This document shows positions 44,836 to 54,450 of a DNA stretch of 64,000 nt, piece after piece. Every line of letters starts with the position of its first letter. Positions within the stretch are counted from its first letter, which is position 1. Below the pieces are notes generated by a model. That model was not told the origin of the DNA. It did no database searches and saw only the letters and a program-made list of their open reading frames with translations. The position numbers were made by a program, and so were the translations under genes. Source of the DNA: Microglena sp. YARC (Eukaryota > Chlorophyta > Chlorophyceae > Chlamydomonadales > Chlamydomonadaceae); contig CM039464.1 of the NCBI GenBank assembly GCA_022414725.1, forward strand, positions 52,092,540-52,156,539, given 5' to 3'.

Positions 44836-45196
44836 GTGCTCTCAAATCTAATCCGGTACCGCGAATTAATAATAATCCGCCGCGTTGTTGTTATGCTCAA
44901 ATCAATGACGATCGATTTCCAGTGTTGCAACCTTCTCAAGCCGCCGCGTGGCATGATGTGTGATAAGGATGGACTACACGCTGCCTCTGCCGTGCGTGAT
45001 GTGGCTGGGCGATAAGCCGCCGCCGCCGCATCAGTTCCGTGCGTGTGCGTGATGAGTCTGGACGAGGATCCGCCGGCGTGCATGGATTCTTTGGATTGCT
45101 TTGACATTGAGATGCATGAGATTGCATTCAATCGTCAGCACTTTGTCTCTGTACGTTTATATATAGCGTTTCCTTGTCTGCTGCGCCTTTAGGGAC

Positions 45197-45461
45197 ATGA
45201 ACATGGAGCCGCCCCCCCCTGCAAAACCAACTACCCTTCTACGTCACCAAAGAGCAGTTCGTTGCATGCGAGCTCCGCATCATGCAACGCATGCATCAAC
45301 ATTTGAACGACATTAATGATATGCGCGATGAGCTCATCGCATCCAACATGCACATGCAACAACAGATCAACGACGTGCGCGACGCAGTGCGGGCGCTGGA
45401 GCACAGGTGCGGTGTTAGGACATTGACCTGTGCGGCGGTTGCGCTAAATTCGAGATTTTAA
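45197..45461 (+). pseudogene. Small coiled-coil protein, poly-C frameshift
   Basis: An ATG at 45197 (or 45203) is followed by a run of eight C, after which the other frame reads FYVTKEQFVACELRIMQRMH and a heptad-like coiled coil (MRDELIASNMHMQQQINDV) to TAA at 45461. The homopolymer is the probable indel site. About 85 residues; unknown function. Confidence 0.4.
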
Positions 45462-45497
45462 CCGGGCACTTTTTGACACTGTTACTTCGAGAACCTC

Positions 45498-45597
45498 TTC
45501 AACCTTCTGCACCCCCCAACGTTGCCCAAAAGCAACGATCTGCAGTCTGGATGAGTATAATGTGTGTCCCACTTTATTTGAGAACAACTGTAATCAA
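45498..45597 (+). promoter_or_regulatory. Promoter-like block upstream of 45600
   Basis: Shares about 90 bp with 6170-6262, including the GTTGC/GCAAC hairpin, GAGTATAATG and TTTATTTGAGAACAACTGTA (45573-45592). The ATG of the next gene follows 7 bp later. Confidence 0.55.
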
Positions 45598-45599
45598 GT

Positions 45600-46208
45600 A
45601 TGCCTTTCAAGGTGGGTTTTAAATCGTTGAACATTGGAGTGCAATGTGCAAGGTATGCCGATGTGCGTCAATTGTTTGGATTTCCTGACAGTTTGCAGGT
45701 TTTGTTTCTACAACGCAATGCGTTCGAGGCGTACGTCAAGGACGATAGCATACCCTTAGACCCTCAAAAAATGTGGCATGAGAATATTCATATCCGCAAA
45801 TGCAATCTCAACGGACTCGTCTGTGCGCTTATGAGGAGACTGACACTGTTGGAGCACATGCGAGCATGGGAGAACAATAAGGATGGACCTATACGGAGGG
45901 CATGCATTGTTGAGATTTATGTGGAGTGGAATGTAATAGAAAGGAGACTAACCCGCCTCATTGCATCCGACGCTGTTGTGGGCGATTCCGTGATCCGCTT
46001 CTGCCAAAACGAAAGCACATGTCTTGCCAGACAGTTGGACCCAACCCTATTGTCATCAATTCCACCTGACGTGATAGAGAACATAATAAGTATCGTAGGG
46101 GAGCCAGACGCGAATGCGCTACGCGCAGCATCTCCTACCATCGACGCTCAGTATGTGCCGACGAAGATTAGGAAGATGTTCGTCGTTCTGGACCAGATTT
46201 CTGTTTAG
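45600..46208 (+). CDS. Hypothetical protein with F-box-like C terminus
   Basis: 202 residues, clean frame from ATG 45600 (MPFKVGFKSLNIGVQCARYA). The C-terminal 45 residues (LSSIPPDVIENIISIVGEPD, ANALRAASPTIDA) fit an F-box pattern, although F-boxes are more often N-terminal. The front part is unknown. If correct it would bind Skp1-type adaptors and feed targets to ubiquitin ligation. The intergenic 46209-46493 shows no gene. Confidence 0.5.
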   Translation: MPFKVGFKSLNIGVQCARYADVRQLFGFPDSLQVLFLQRNAFEAYVKDDSIPLDPQKMWHENIHIRKCNLNGLVCALMRRLTLLEHMRAWENNKDGPIRRACIVEIYVEWNVIERRLTRLIASDAVVGDSVIRFCQNESTCLARQLDPTLLSSIPPDVIENIISIVGEPDANALRAASPTIDAQYVPTKIRKMFVVLDQISV

Positions 46209-46493
46209 TTGTCCTCGATTTAGTTGCGAGGGGGGATGCGTGCGAATGAATGAGAATGTCTGCGCATCAAATGGAAAGAAAGTCACACCAAACAAACTTT
46301 GAGATCCCCGATGCAAACTCACCTATTGAATGTGTTTCCACGATCTCCGGTCTCAGAATCGCGAGTGAACTGTGCGAAACTCACAAGCCAAGTCGTAGTT
46401 GGTCTGCTCTCGAAGCTTCCATAGTTGACCAATTCAAGATTCAGGTCAAACGAGGTTAAGGGGGAGCTTAATGAGATAATGGATCGGAAGAAT

Positions 46494-46632
46494 GCAGTGG
46501 GAGAACAAAGTGCTAGTGCTGTCAGAGGGTCAGCGCGAGGTGATCTGTCCTGCACTAGACTGGGATGCGGTGGCGAGCGAGGTTAGGGGTTCTCTAGTGC
46601 CCGGCAAGGCGGTGTCATGTATAGCTTTCATA
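46494..46632 (+). pseudogene. 5' part of a gene split by the Fanzor-mariner element
   Basis: Starting at ATG 46494 (MQWENKVLVLSEGQREVICP) the frame stays open through a globular-looking sequence (DWDAVASEVRG) to the TA at 46631-46632, where the transposon begins. Removing the element plus one TA copy puts this frame directly into the frame that starts at 50215. The product would begin like an alpha/beta domain. Identity unknown; a very weak caspase-like pattern is discussed with the 3' part. Confidence 0.6.
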
Positions 46633-46790
46633 CACTCGACGGAATACTAAAATGAAACCGCTTCGTGTACGGCACACCTTGCGGTGTAACCTAATGTTGT
46701 CGCGACCACCGGAGGGGGACCGAGTGGTGTCTACAACAATACGAGTTTTTATTCATCAACAACAACAGAGCTGCTGTGGGCAAATGGAAG
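46600..46790 (-). ncRNA. Candidate omega (guide) RNA of Fanzor copy A
   Basis: Inferred only. In TnpB and Fanzor systems the guide RNA scaffold overlaps the 3' end of the nuclease gene and the element end, with the guide taken from DNA just outside. Here the 3' region between the stop (46749) and the end is conserved with copy B and the fragment at 2760-2976 and contains short complementary GTGT-ACAC stretches. The guide would lie just beyond 46633, in the interrupted gene. Confidence 0.3.
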
Positions 46791-49125
46791 AGGTCGTCCT
46801 AGACCCATCAATTCCATGCAGTGCAGCCTTGCGATTGTGAGAGCAGAAGAGCGATCCCGGTCCGAGTAAATGCATGTTTCTGGAGAGAATCGCAGTCCTC
46901 GTACCTCTGGGTACCGCTCGATCGATTTTTGAGAATCGACAAGGGAAGTGGCGAAGCCACCCCTCCTGTGCTTCTCTTGTGCGCCTTTACGTTTATTGTA
47001 CAACCTTACCCCTAAGTGGTCGCAATCAGCGACCTTTGGCATCGTTTTCGATTTCGTGTGACCAAAACGTTCACCACCCAACCTAAGCTTCACGTCTGCT
47101 GAACAAACACTTGGATCTTGTAAACACGTTCTTTTTCTTTACCCGTCTCCCACGACATAAGAGTCGTTTTGAACTCATCTGTCACAGAAACGTCCTCTTT
47201 GAAAATTCTTTTACACGATGCGAACATGGCCCCAGTGGGAACTGCAACTTCTCCCGGTCCAGTAGGCTTCAGTTTCGTGATGGCAGATCCGTAGGCCACG
47301 CAAACCTTCATATCAGGAAGTTCTTTCATCATGCACCGCTTGATACCCGCCCAGAAAGAGTCTTTGACCTTTCGTTTTCCGATGTAACGCTGCAAGTTGT
47401 CACGGGATTCTCGGCGTCGCAAAGCCAATCTCCACCACTCGTCAGAAAACTTAGCGTAATTTGACAAGTACGCGGAGATCTTATCCGTCCTCGATGTACT
47501 CAAAGCTGCTCCATTTTCACGCAGAGACTCCCACATAGGAATCATGTCAGCAAAACGCAGTTCCTTCTGCCTTGTCTGCTTCTTGATACCCGACTTGTGG
47601 TAAAATGCACCACGTGTCAGCGTCCATGTCTTATTTTTATCGTCTGCCAAATACGTTACCGTAGCGATGTTGCTCCGTCCTGGGTCCACACCCAGGACGA
47701 CGATACCCATATCGGGCAATATCGTTTTAAGTGAGCCGTCGTATTTTTCTGCGATCTTGATACCTTCTTCTTTACGAGGCTTCTTACAGGTCTTCTTCAG
47801 ATCTGAGACAAGGACCTGTACTGTCTTGCTGTACTGCATGCTCAAAGAGACTCCGTCAGTACAGATGCTGCAGTCGAAAACCCACCCATTCTTGACAGGT
47901 GGTTTTCTGAAGAAGGAACCTGCGACTGTTTTTCGGGCGTTCACAAGCGTGTCATACAAACCCTTTGCATGTCTGTACTCGTCAGTAGCATTGATATCCT
48001 TAACATCATCATCGTACTTCTTCAGGACCGACTTGTATGCCTCCCATTCACCAGGACCACATGATTTTTTCTTCTTCTGTGCAGGCCTTTGGGGCAACAT
48101 GAAGCTGTCGGGATTCTTTACATGTTCCCACTTGGAAAGCTCAACGATGTTCTGGTCATTGGGGAACATGTGCCTGAACAGGTTCACGAGGGTCTTCAGG
48201 TCAAGGCGAACATGCACCCTTTGGACATTGAAGATGGGCATCAATCGGATACGACGTGCATCCATATCCTCCAACCGTGTCTGTATCCAATAATTAAACC
48301 GGACCATGGTCGGAAAGTCCATGTCTTTGCCATAGTTATCATAAACTCGACTTCCATCTGGAACACTCAGCATCTCCCTAACTTCATTGACGTACTCTTG
48401 AACAGACTCTGGCCATCCCTCCATGTTTTGGACTTCTTGCTGAATAGCCTGCATCACGTCGTATCCCGAATGATCTTCGATGTGTCCAGCGTCTTCGGGG
48501 CATTTAATTTATTTAAAGTGGTGGAAGTGAGTCTGGCCAGACGTGGTATCAAAGGAACCCATGCGTTGTTTGACACGACAGTGCTCAATGTGTGACCTGC
48601 ATAGTTCAATACCTGATCGAAATAGATCGGATAAGACTTGATGTAGTCAGCGTCGTCATTACCAATTACATCGCCGATGGAGTCCTTCACAGCTTCGTAC
48701 GATATCTTGCTTTCCTCATCAGGGAAGATTCCGTCTACCCCGATACGGAGCCAATCCTTCCAGTAGGTATCTTTCATGTTGTACAGGTCTGGAATATCCA
48801 GACCTTTCTCTAATAGACTCGTGATGTGGAAAGTCAGCACCAGACTGGACCGCCGTAACATGCGGCTCACCACATTTACGAGCTGGTCCACATGCTCCCT
48901 AAACTTACCGAATTCTTCATCGTCAAGACTCATTGCCTTCTTCAGGGCGCATTTCACTACACACATCTTTTCCACCGTCTTGTATTCTGGAGGGGGTGTG
49001 GCGATGAGACCATTGTCTTCGCATAAACGGACAAGATCGTCCCTGTTGGACTTCGACGAGTATGGTACTTCAGCCAATTTCAGTAGCTCCTTCAATTTCG
49101 CGACTGTCGGAGGTTTCGTCGCCAT
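46749..49125 (-). pseudogene. Fanzor RNA-guided nuclease copy A, two frameshifts
   Basis: Minus strand from ATG 49125. Parts in order: SAP-like N terminus (KPPTVAKLKELLKLAEVPYS), a helical region, then, after a one-base slip near 48460, a second frame with RuvC-I (VLGVDPGRSNIATV), the VCVAYGSAIT strand and the RuvC-II glutamate site (VTDEFKTTLMSW). After a second slip near 47100 the last frame holds RuvC-III (YSDRDRSSALTIARL). The catalytic Asp, Glu and Asp are all present, but the frame is broken twice. About 790 residues if read through, a usual Fanzor size. The Cys pairs of the usual zinc finger after RuvC-II are not visible. Confidence 0.85.
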
Positions 49126-50167
49126 CTTTCATAATCAATACGTCACAGACCGCTTTATACACATAAGTGTTCCAAACGTGTTCAAAACAACCAGTGAGGT
49201 TGCCGAATGCTAAGGAAATCATATCAGACACGTGCGTCTTTGTTTCATTCGGTATGTAGTTCAAACGACGAAAGTCTCTCTTCACCTTAGCGAAGCATAG
49301 CTCAATAGCATTGAATTCTGGACTGTAAGGAGGTGTGTAACAAATATTGACGGGGTGACTGAGGACCAATTTCTTATGGATACTGGCATTGTCCATAATT
49401 ACTACTGAATTATTGCACAAACTCAATGATTCAATAAATGCAACGAAATCCGTCTTCTTCACAGATCCTTTCTTCACAACGAACTCTTTCCTACCATCTG
49501 AAAAGACTGCCATCAACAAACTGTGGTGTACTAACCCACCAGTAGTTTTAAAGATAATAGATTTTGACTGGTTGCTAAACATGGTATGGAGCGGATTTGT
49601 GATTCCTTGGTGCTGATGTCTCAAGCTAGCGAGTCGTTCAGGAGGCTCTAAATCCTGATTAGAAATTTAAAAAAATCGGCCGGGAGGCAGGAACGCCCAT
49701 TAATACCCATAATGTGGCTTGAGACGCTCACTAAACCCACATTCGTCAACTGATACTAAAATTTTCCCAGCATTGATTGTCTCCTTGTACCTACTACAAA
49801 ATTCATTGACAAGTGGAACTAAGTCCCCTTTACACTGTCCACGGAGTTTGCTCCTTTTTCTTGTAAAACCAATGAGTTTTATGAAACGATACACTGTTTT
49901 AGTTGATAATCGTACATTGTGAGTACTTTTGAAAAAAGCAACAACGCCTCTTGCGGTTGTGCATTGAGTTGACAATAAAAACGATTTTAACAAATCCTTA
50001 TTCGTCTCAAAAAGGTTGCTTACAAATTCACGTCGTTTTCGATTTACACCAAAGCGTTTCCACCTCCACAGAGTAGAACGACTGATGTTCGTAAACACAG
50101 AAGTTTTTAACACACCCAAGTCAGCGACCATTCTTAACGCCAATTTTCTAACGGCGATGTCGTACAT
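49070..50167 (-). pseudogene. Tc1/mariner (IS630-like) transposase, split by a MITE
   Basis: The 5' half runs from 50167 to 49700: helix-turn-helix (TNISRSTLWRWKRFGVNRKR), a second DNA-binding part and the first catalytic Asp (KILVSVDECGF). The 3' half, to 49070, has the second Asp (VVIMDNASIHKK) and the Glu (YTPPYSPEFNAIEL). The distance from second Asp to Glu is 29 residues, shorter than the 34 common in Tc1 and mariner. A MITE (49557-49700) sits between the halves and ends the first frame two residues into its junction. The start ATG lies 20 bp inside the right inverted repeat. Confidence 0.9.
49557..49700. mobile_element. MITE copy 6, inserted in the transposase
   Basis: Family core and right end complete (GGCCGGGAGGCAGGAACGCC, TA at 49701-49702). 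The left terminal repeat is missing; the match starts at AGATTTTGACTGGTTGC. The flanking transposase halves are contiguous across it, so it arrived after the transposase gene. Confidence 0.85.
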
Positions 50168-50214
50168 TTATTTCCATCTGATATATGTTTCATTTTACTG
50201 TTCCGCCGACTGTA

Positions 50215-50770
50215 GGGGCTGGGAGCGCAGAGAACGAGGTGGCGCTGCTGCACGCTATGGGGAATGTGGGCGGGTGTTTATGCACTGACGGGGTGCGGAA
50301 GCAACAGGTAGCTTTTCTGGACACATGCTTTACCACGCGATCGTTACAGAATGTGAAGTGCTATGCGGACGGGCTGAGTGATCAGCAGCCCCGACCAGCG
50401 TTGTTGTTTTCATTCAAGGACCTGACAACATTCTTGCAGCGACAGCATGCGATGCGGCCTGAGGAGCAGTTCATAGTGCTCGCATCAACGCGGGGATGAC
50501 CATGAACAGCTCGGAGGAGCTGTACGAATGTCACCGGTTCCTGTGCCAGTGCGCGGAATGGGCGGCAGGTGGCGCTATGCACCAGCAGTACATGAATTTC
50601 ATGGGGGACGCCAACCACTGGAGGGTTCCGGGCCGGTCGGTGCATCTTGGCACCGGGCTGTGGTGCTACCAGAGTCCCTGGTGGGAGCTGGCCAAGGCCA
50701 TCATAACAGATACAAGCGCAGAACTGCTCCTGTTGGGGACGGCGAACTGCCTGATGCTGAGGTCAACATA
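50215..50770 (+). pseudogene. 3' part of the gene split by the Fanzor-mariner element
   Basis: The frame GAGSAENEVALLHAMGNVGG begins right after the TA and runs to a TGA at 50497-50499, which overlaps a new ATG (50496). The second frame continues (YECHRFLCQCAEWAAGG, NHWRVPGRSVHLGTGLW) to about 50770, so one more indel is likely. KQQVAFLDTCFTTR and EEQFIVLASTRG resemble, weakly, the Cys-site and following strand of caspase-like peptidases, but the His-Gly motif position has GAG instead of GHG. It could be an inactive relative of the three caspase-like genes, or unrelated. Confidence 0.4.
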
Positions 50771-50929
50771 CACTCTCTCGATGGACACACGCATTGATCG
50801 AGTGCATTGTTTCTGTTCCGTTGAATTTAAGCTACCCGTATATCCTCGAACCTGGCATCCGAGCCGGGTGATGCAGTGTCTGGACTTTGAGGGAAAAAGT
50901 AAAAAAAAAAGTTGTTCTCGAATAATTAC

Positions 50930-51544
50930 TTATTCGCGACCCTTGCAATCCTTGAGCAATGACACGATCCTGGGGATTGTGATGAGGAGGCGCTTTTGGC
51001 GCTGGATCTTTTTGTGCTCGATGTACTTGCGGTACATGCGCTGGATCTTGCGCGCCGAGCACCACGCTCGCAACCACTGGGACGCTATGTGCTGTACAAA
51101 GTCCCAATCCGTATTGACGAATCCATCTTCTGACACCCACTCGAGCATCTCGTCATCCATCTCAATGAACAGACTGCTTACAATCTTGCGTGTGATGCGA
51201 CGGTGATCGGAACACGAAGGACTGTACTGGAAGACGGCTTCCAAACCAAGAAGCATGCCTTGGAAGCGGGGATCGCATATAATATTGTCCGGCCAGACTG
51301 TCATCAGATTGTGGATAAACAGCTTGGCGTGGTTTCCGTTTGTGTAGTCGTTGGCAGTCAAAAATTGTCCGTAGCAGACATTTGGTTTTTCGTTGTCCCA
51401 CGATTGAACGGCGAGCTTTGCAAGTACCTTCCAAACGCGCACCATGGGCGGAAGGAGTTCTCTTGCGCGATCGCACAATAGATCCGGCGGAGCGCTCGAA
51501 GTGTCAATGGTAACATCGTTGTATAATTCAGTAAAGTTTGCCAT
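50930..51544 (-). CDS. Hypothetical protein with IQ-like C-terminal motif
   Basis: 204 residues, clean frame from ATG 51544 (MANFTELYNDVTIDTSSAPP). Helical and Trp-containing (LPPMVRVWKVLAKLAVQSW), ending with a basic IQ-like segment (WCSARKIQRMYRKYIEHKK). IQ motifs bind calmodulin; giant viruses often have similar tails on unrelated proteins. Five GGGTATTTGTG-type direct repeats lie just upstream. Function unknown. Confidence 0.6.
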   Translation of the reverse strand: MANFTELYNDVTIDTSSAPPDLLCDRARELLPPMVRVWKVLAKLAVQSWDNEKPNVCYGQFLTANDYTNGNHAKLFIHNLMTVWPDNIICDPRFQGMLLGLEAVFQYSPSCSDHRRITRKIVSSLFIEMDDEMLEWVSEDGFVNTDWDFVQHIASQWLRAWCSARKIQRMYRKYIEHKKIQRQKRLLITIPRIVSLLKDCKGRE

Positions 51545-51834
51545 TGTGTTTGTGGGTATTTGTGGGTATTTGTGGGTGTTTGTGGTGGTTATCGGTTTCT
51601 TTTATGACAATTCAGTCAATTTTTTTTCACATGCGGCTTTCGCATGCCCCACATCCGTCCATTCATTCTCACCCACGACACGGCGGCTTTCTTGCTGCAT
51701 GGAATTTCTCTGAGTTGTGCATGCGATGATGTCGTGATGCTCCAAGAGATGGCACTGACACCCGCGTTCGTACACATACGTCTGCTGGTATCCTGCGTGG
51801 TTCATGTACTGCGTGTGCGCGACAGCTGCGACAG

Positions 51835-54424
51835 CTTGACCTTAGCATTCAGCAACCTCACTGATAAAATCATTATGGGTTGTTTTGACCACGTATGGAA
51901 CACGTATGTGATGTTTGTATAAAGAGTTCTGTGATGTATAAATTATGTAAGATGGCAACGAAACCTCCGACAGTCGCGAAATTGAAGGAGCTACTAAAAT
52001 TGGCCGAAGTAGCATACTCATCAAAGGACAAGAAGGACGATATTGTCCGTTTATGCGAAGACAATGGTCTCATCGCCAGACCCCCTCCAGTATACAAGAC
52101 GGTGGAAAAGATGTGTGTCGTGAAATGCGCCCTGAAGAAGGCAATGAGTCTTGACGATGAAGAATTCGGTAAGTTTAGGGAGCATGTGGATCAGCTCGTC
52201 AATGTGGTGAGCCGCATGTTGCGGCGTTCCAGTCTGGTGCTGACTTTCCATGTCACGAGGCTCATGGAGGGCGACCTGCCGATTCCTAATATGTACGATA
52301 TGAAGGATACCTACTGGAAGGATTGGCTAAGGATCGGAGTTGACGGTGTCTTCCCAGATGAAGAGAGTAGAATATCATACGAATCCGTGAAAGACGTAAT
52401 CGGAAAGGTGCTTGGTAGCGATGACCCTGACTACATCAACTCCTACCCTATCTATTTCGACCAGGTTTTGAACTATGCCGGTCACACATTGAGCACTGTC
52501 GTGTCGAACAACGCATGGGTTCCTTTGGTACCTCGTCTGACACGCCTCACTAAGGCTACTTTGAATGCACTGGAAGCTCCGAAGACCATCCGTGTGTACG
52601 ACGTGATGAGGGTTATCCAACAAGAAATACAGGAGATGGAATCTTGGCCAGAGTCTGTTCAGGAGTATGTCCGTGAAGTTCGAGTCAGGCTGAAAGTTCC
52701 AGATGGAAGTCGACTTTATGATGACTATGGCAAATACATGGACTTCCCGACCATGGTCCGGTTCAATTATTGGATGCAGACACGGTTGGAGGCTATTGGT
52801 GCACGTCGAATCCGGTTGATGCCCATCTTTAATGTCCAACGGGCGCATGTCCGCCTTGACATGAAGACCCTCGTGAACCTATTCAGGCACGTGTTCCCCA
52901 AAGACCCAAACATCGTCGAGCTTTCAAAGTGGAAAGATGTAAAGGATCCCGACCGCTTCATGTTGCCTCTGAAGCCTGCAGTTAAGAAGAAAAAAAATCA
53001 TGTGGTCCTGGTGAATTGGAGGCATACAAGTTGGCCCAACAGAAGTACGATGCTGACGTTAATGATATCAAGGATACTGACGAGTACAGACATGCAAAGG
53101 GTAGGTATGACACGCTCGTGAACGCCCGGAAAACAGTCGCAGGTTCCTTCTTCAAGAAACCACCTGTCAAGACGGGGTGGGTGTTCGATTGTAGCATCTG
53201 TACTGACGGAGTCTCATTGAGCATGCAGTACAGCAAGACAGTACAGGTTCGTGTATCCGATCTGAAGAAGACAAGTAAGAGGTCTCGTGACGATGAAGGT
53301 ATGAGCGTCTCAGAACAGTATGACCATAAACTCAAAACGACATTGCCCGATATGGGTATCGTCGTTCTGGGTGTGGATCCTGGTAGGAGCAACATCGCTA
53401 CAGTCACGTATCTGGCAGACGACAAAAGCAAGACATGGAAGCTTACACGCGGAGCTTTTTACCACAAGTCTGGTATCAAGAAACAGAAAAAACAGCAAGA
53501 AAAACGTTTCTCAGACATGATTCCTAGATGGGAGTCTCTTCGTGAAAATGGAGCAGCGTTGAGTACATCCAGGACAATTGATATCTCGGCTTACTTGAAA
53601 AATTACGATACGTTTTCCGACGAGTGGTGGAGGATGGCACTCCTTCGCAGAGAATCCCGAGACAACTTTCAGAGGTACATTGGCAAGCGCAAGGCTATGG
53701 ACTCATTTTGGGCAGGGATCAAGCGCAACATGAAGTTGGATCATCCTGACCTGAGGGTTCGCGTAGCATATGGTTCTGCAATCACGACTTTGAAGGCTAC
53801 CGGACCAGGAGAGGTAGCTGTGCCTACGGGATCTATGTTCGCTTCCTGCAAGCGCCTCTTCAAAGAGGAGGTTCATGTGACAGATGAGTTCAAGACGACT
53901 CTCATGTCTTGGGAAACCGGTGCCAAGAAGGAATGTGTTTACAAAATTCCAAGTGTCCAAATAACCACGGAAGGGCAGATTCGTCTAGGTTACGAGTTGT
54001 TGGGTCACACCCCATTGAAGGAGACTCCAAATGTCTCTTATCGCGACCAGTTGGCGGTGAGGGTGTACTGCACACGTAAACAAATCCAAGAAAAACACAG
54101 GAGGGGTGGCTTAGCCCCCTCTCTTGTCGACAACAACTCGATCAAGCGGTACCCTGAGGTACGAGGACTGCGATTCTCTCCAGAAACCAGCACTTACTCG
54201 GACCGGGACCGCTCCTCTGCTCTCACAATCGCAAGGCTGCACTGCATGGAACTGTTGGGTCAAGGGAGACCGCTTCCATTTTGCAGGGATGCGTGATTGT
54301 TGATGGGCTACAAAAAACATGATGGTGTTCCACTGCCCCGTGGGTTGCTACACCATAAGGTTACACCATAAGGTGTACCGTACACTCCAGGAGGCGGTTT
54401 CATTTTAGTATTCCGTCGAGTGTA
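51835..54424 (+). mobile_element. Fanzor-mariner element copy B, 5' truncated
   Basis: Begins with the last codons of a transposase (LTLAFSNLTDKIIMGCFDHVW at 51835-51920), then the Fanzor gene, then the 3' untranslated end and the right terminal inverted repeat (54397-54422) with TA at 54423-54424. The rest of the transposase and the 5' terminal repeat are missing. It lies 1.6 kb from copy A in opposite orientation, and the two could recombine. Confidence 0.85.
51952..54296 (+). CDS. Fanzor RNA-guided nuclease copy B, one 2-base slip
   Basis: Start ATG 51952 (MATKPPTVAKLKELLKLAEV), matching the start of copy A. Apart from a run of eight A near 52990 where copy A has six, the frame is whole: first part to 53121, second from about 53000 to 54296, about 780 residues. 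SAP-like N terminus; RuvC-I Asp at codon 53376 (GVDPGRSN); RuvC-II Glu at codon 53886 (VTDEFKTTLMSW); RuvC-III Asp at 54201-54209 (YSDRDRSSALT). All three catalytic acids are kept, so the enzyme would be active if the slip is a sequencing error. Viral Fanzors of this kind cut double-stranded DNA next to a short motif under guide RNA control. Confidence 0.85.
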
Positions 54425-54450
54425 CGAAGGGACATGATCAAGAAATGGTT
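54230..54450 (+). ncRNA. Candidate omega (guide) RNA of Fanzor copy B
   Basis: Inferred by analogy. Region from the last Fanzor codons through the untranslated end to the terminal repeat; the guide would follow 54422. ACACCATAAGGT occurs twice (near 54350 and 54363), and GGTGTTCC/GGGTTGCTACACC could pair. The same block is kept at 2775-2976, where the coding part is gone, which suggests selection on or recent copying of the 3' end. Confidence 0.3.

Larger units (their letters stand above)
46633..50212 (-). mobile_element. Complete Tc1/mariner element carrying transposase and Fanzor
   Basis: Ends are imperfect 26-bp terminal inverted repeats (46633-46658 and 50187-50212; 22 of 26 positions agree), flanked by TA at 46631-46632 and 50213-50214. 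Inside, on the minus strand, are a transposase (interrupted by a MITE) and a Fanzor nuclease gene whose start overlaps the transposase end by about 55 bp. Tc1/mariner elements insert at TA and move by cut and paste. Fanzors are eukaryotic and viral relatives of TnpB that cut DNA using a guide RNA from the element's 3' end, which may help element retention. Both genes in this copy are broken as assembled. Confidence 0.9.
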
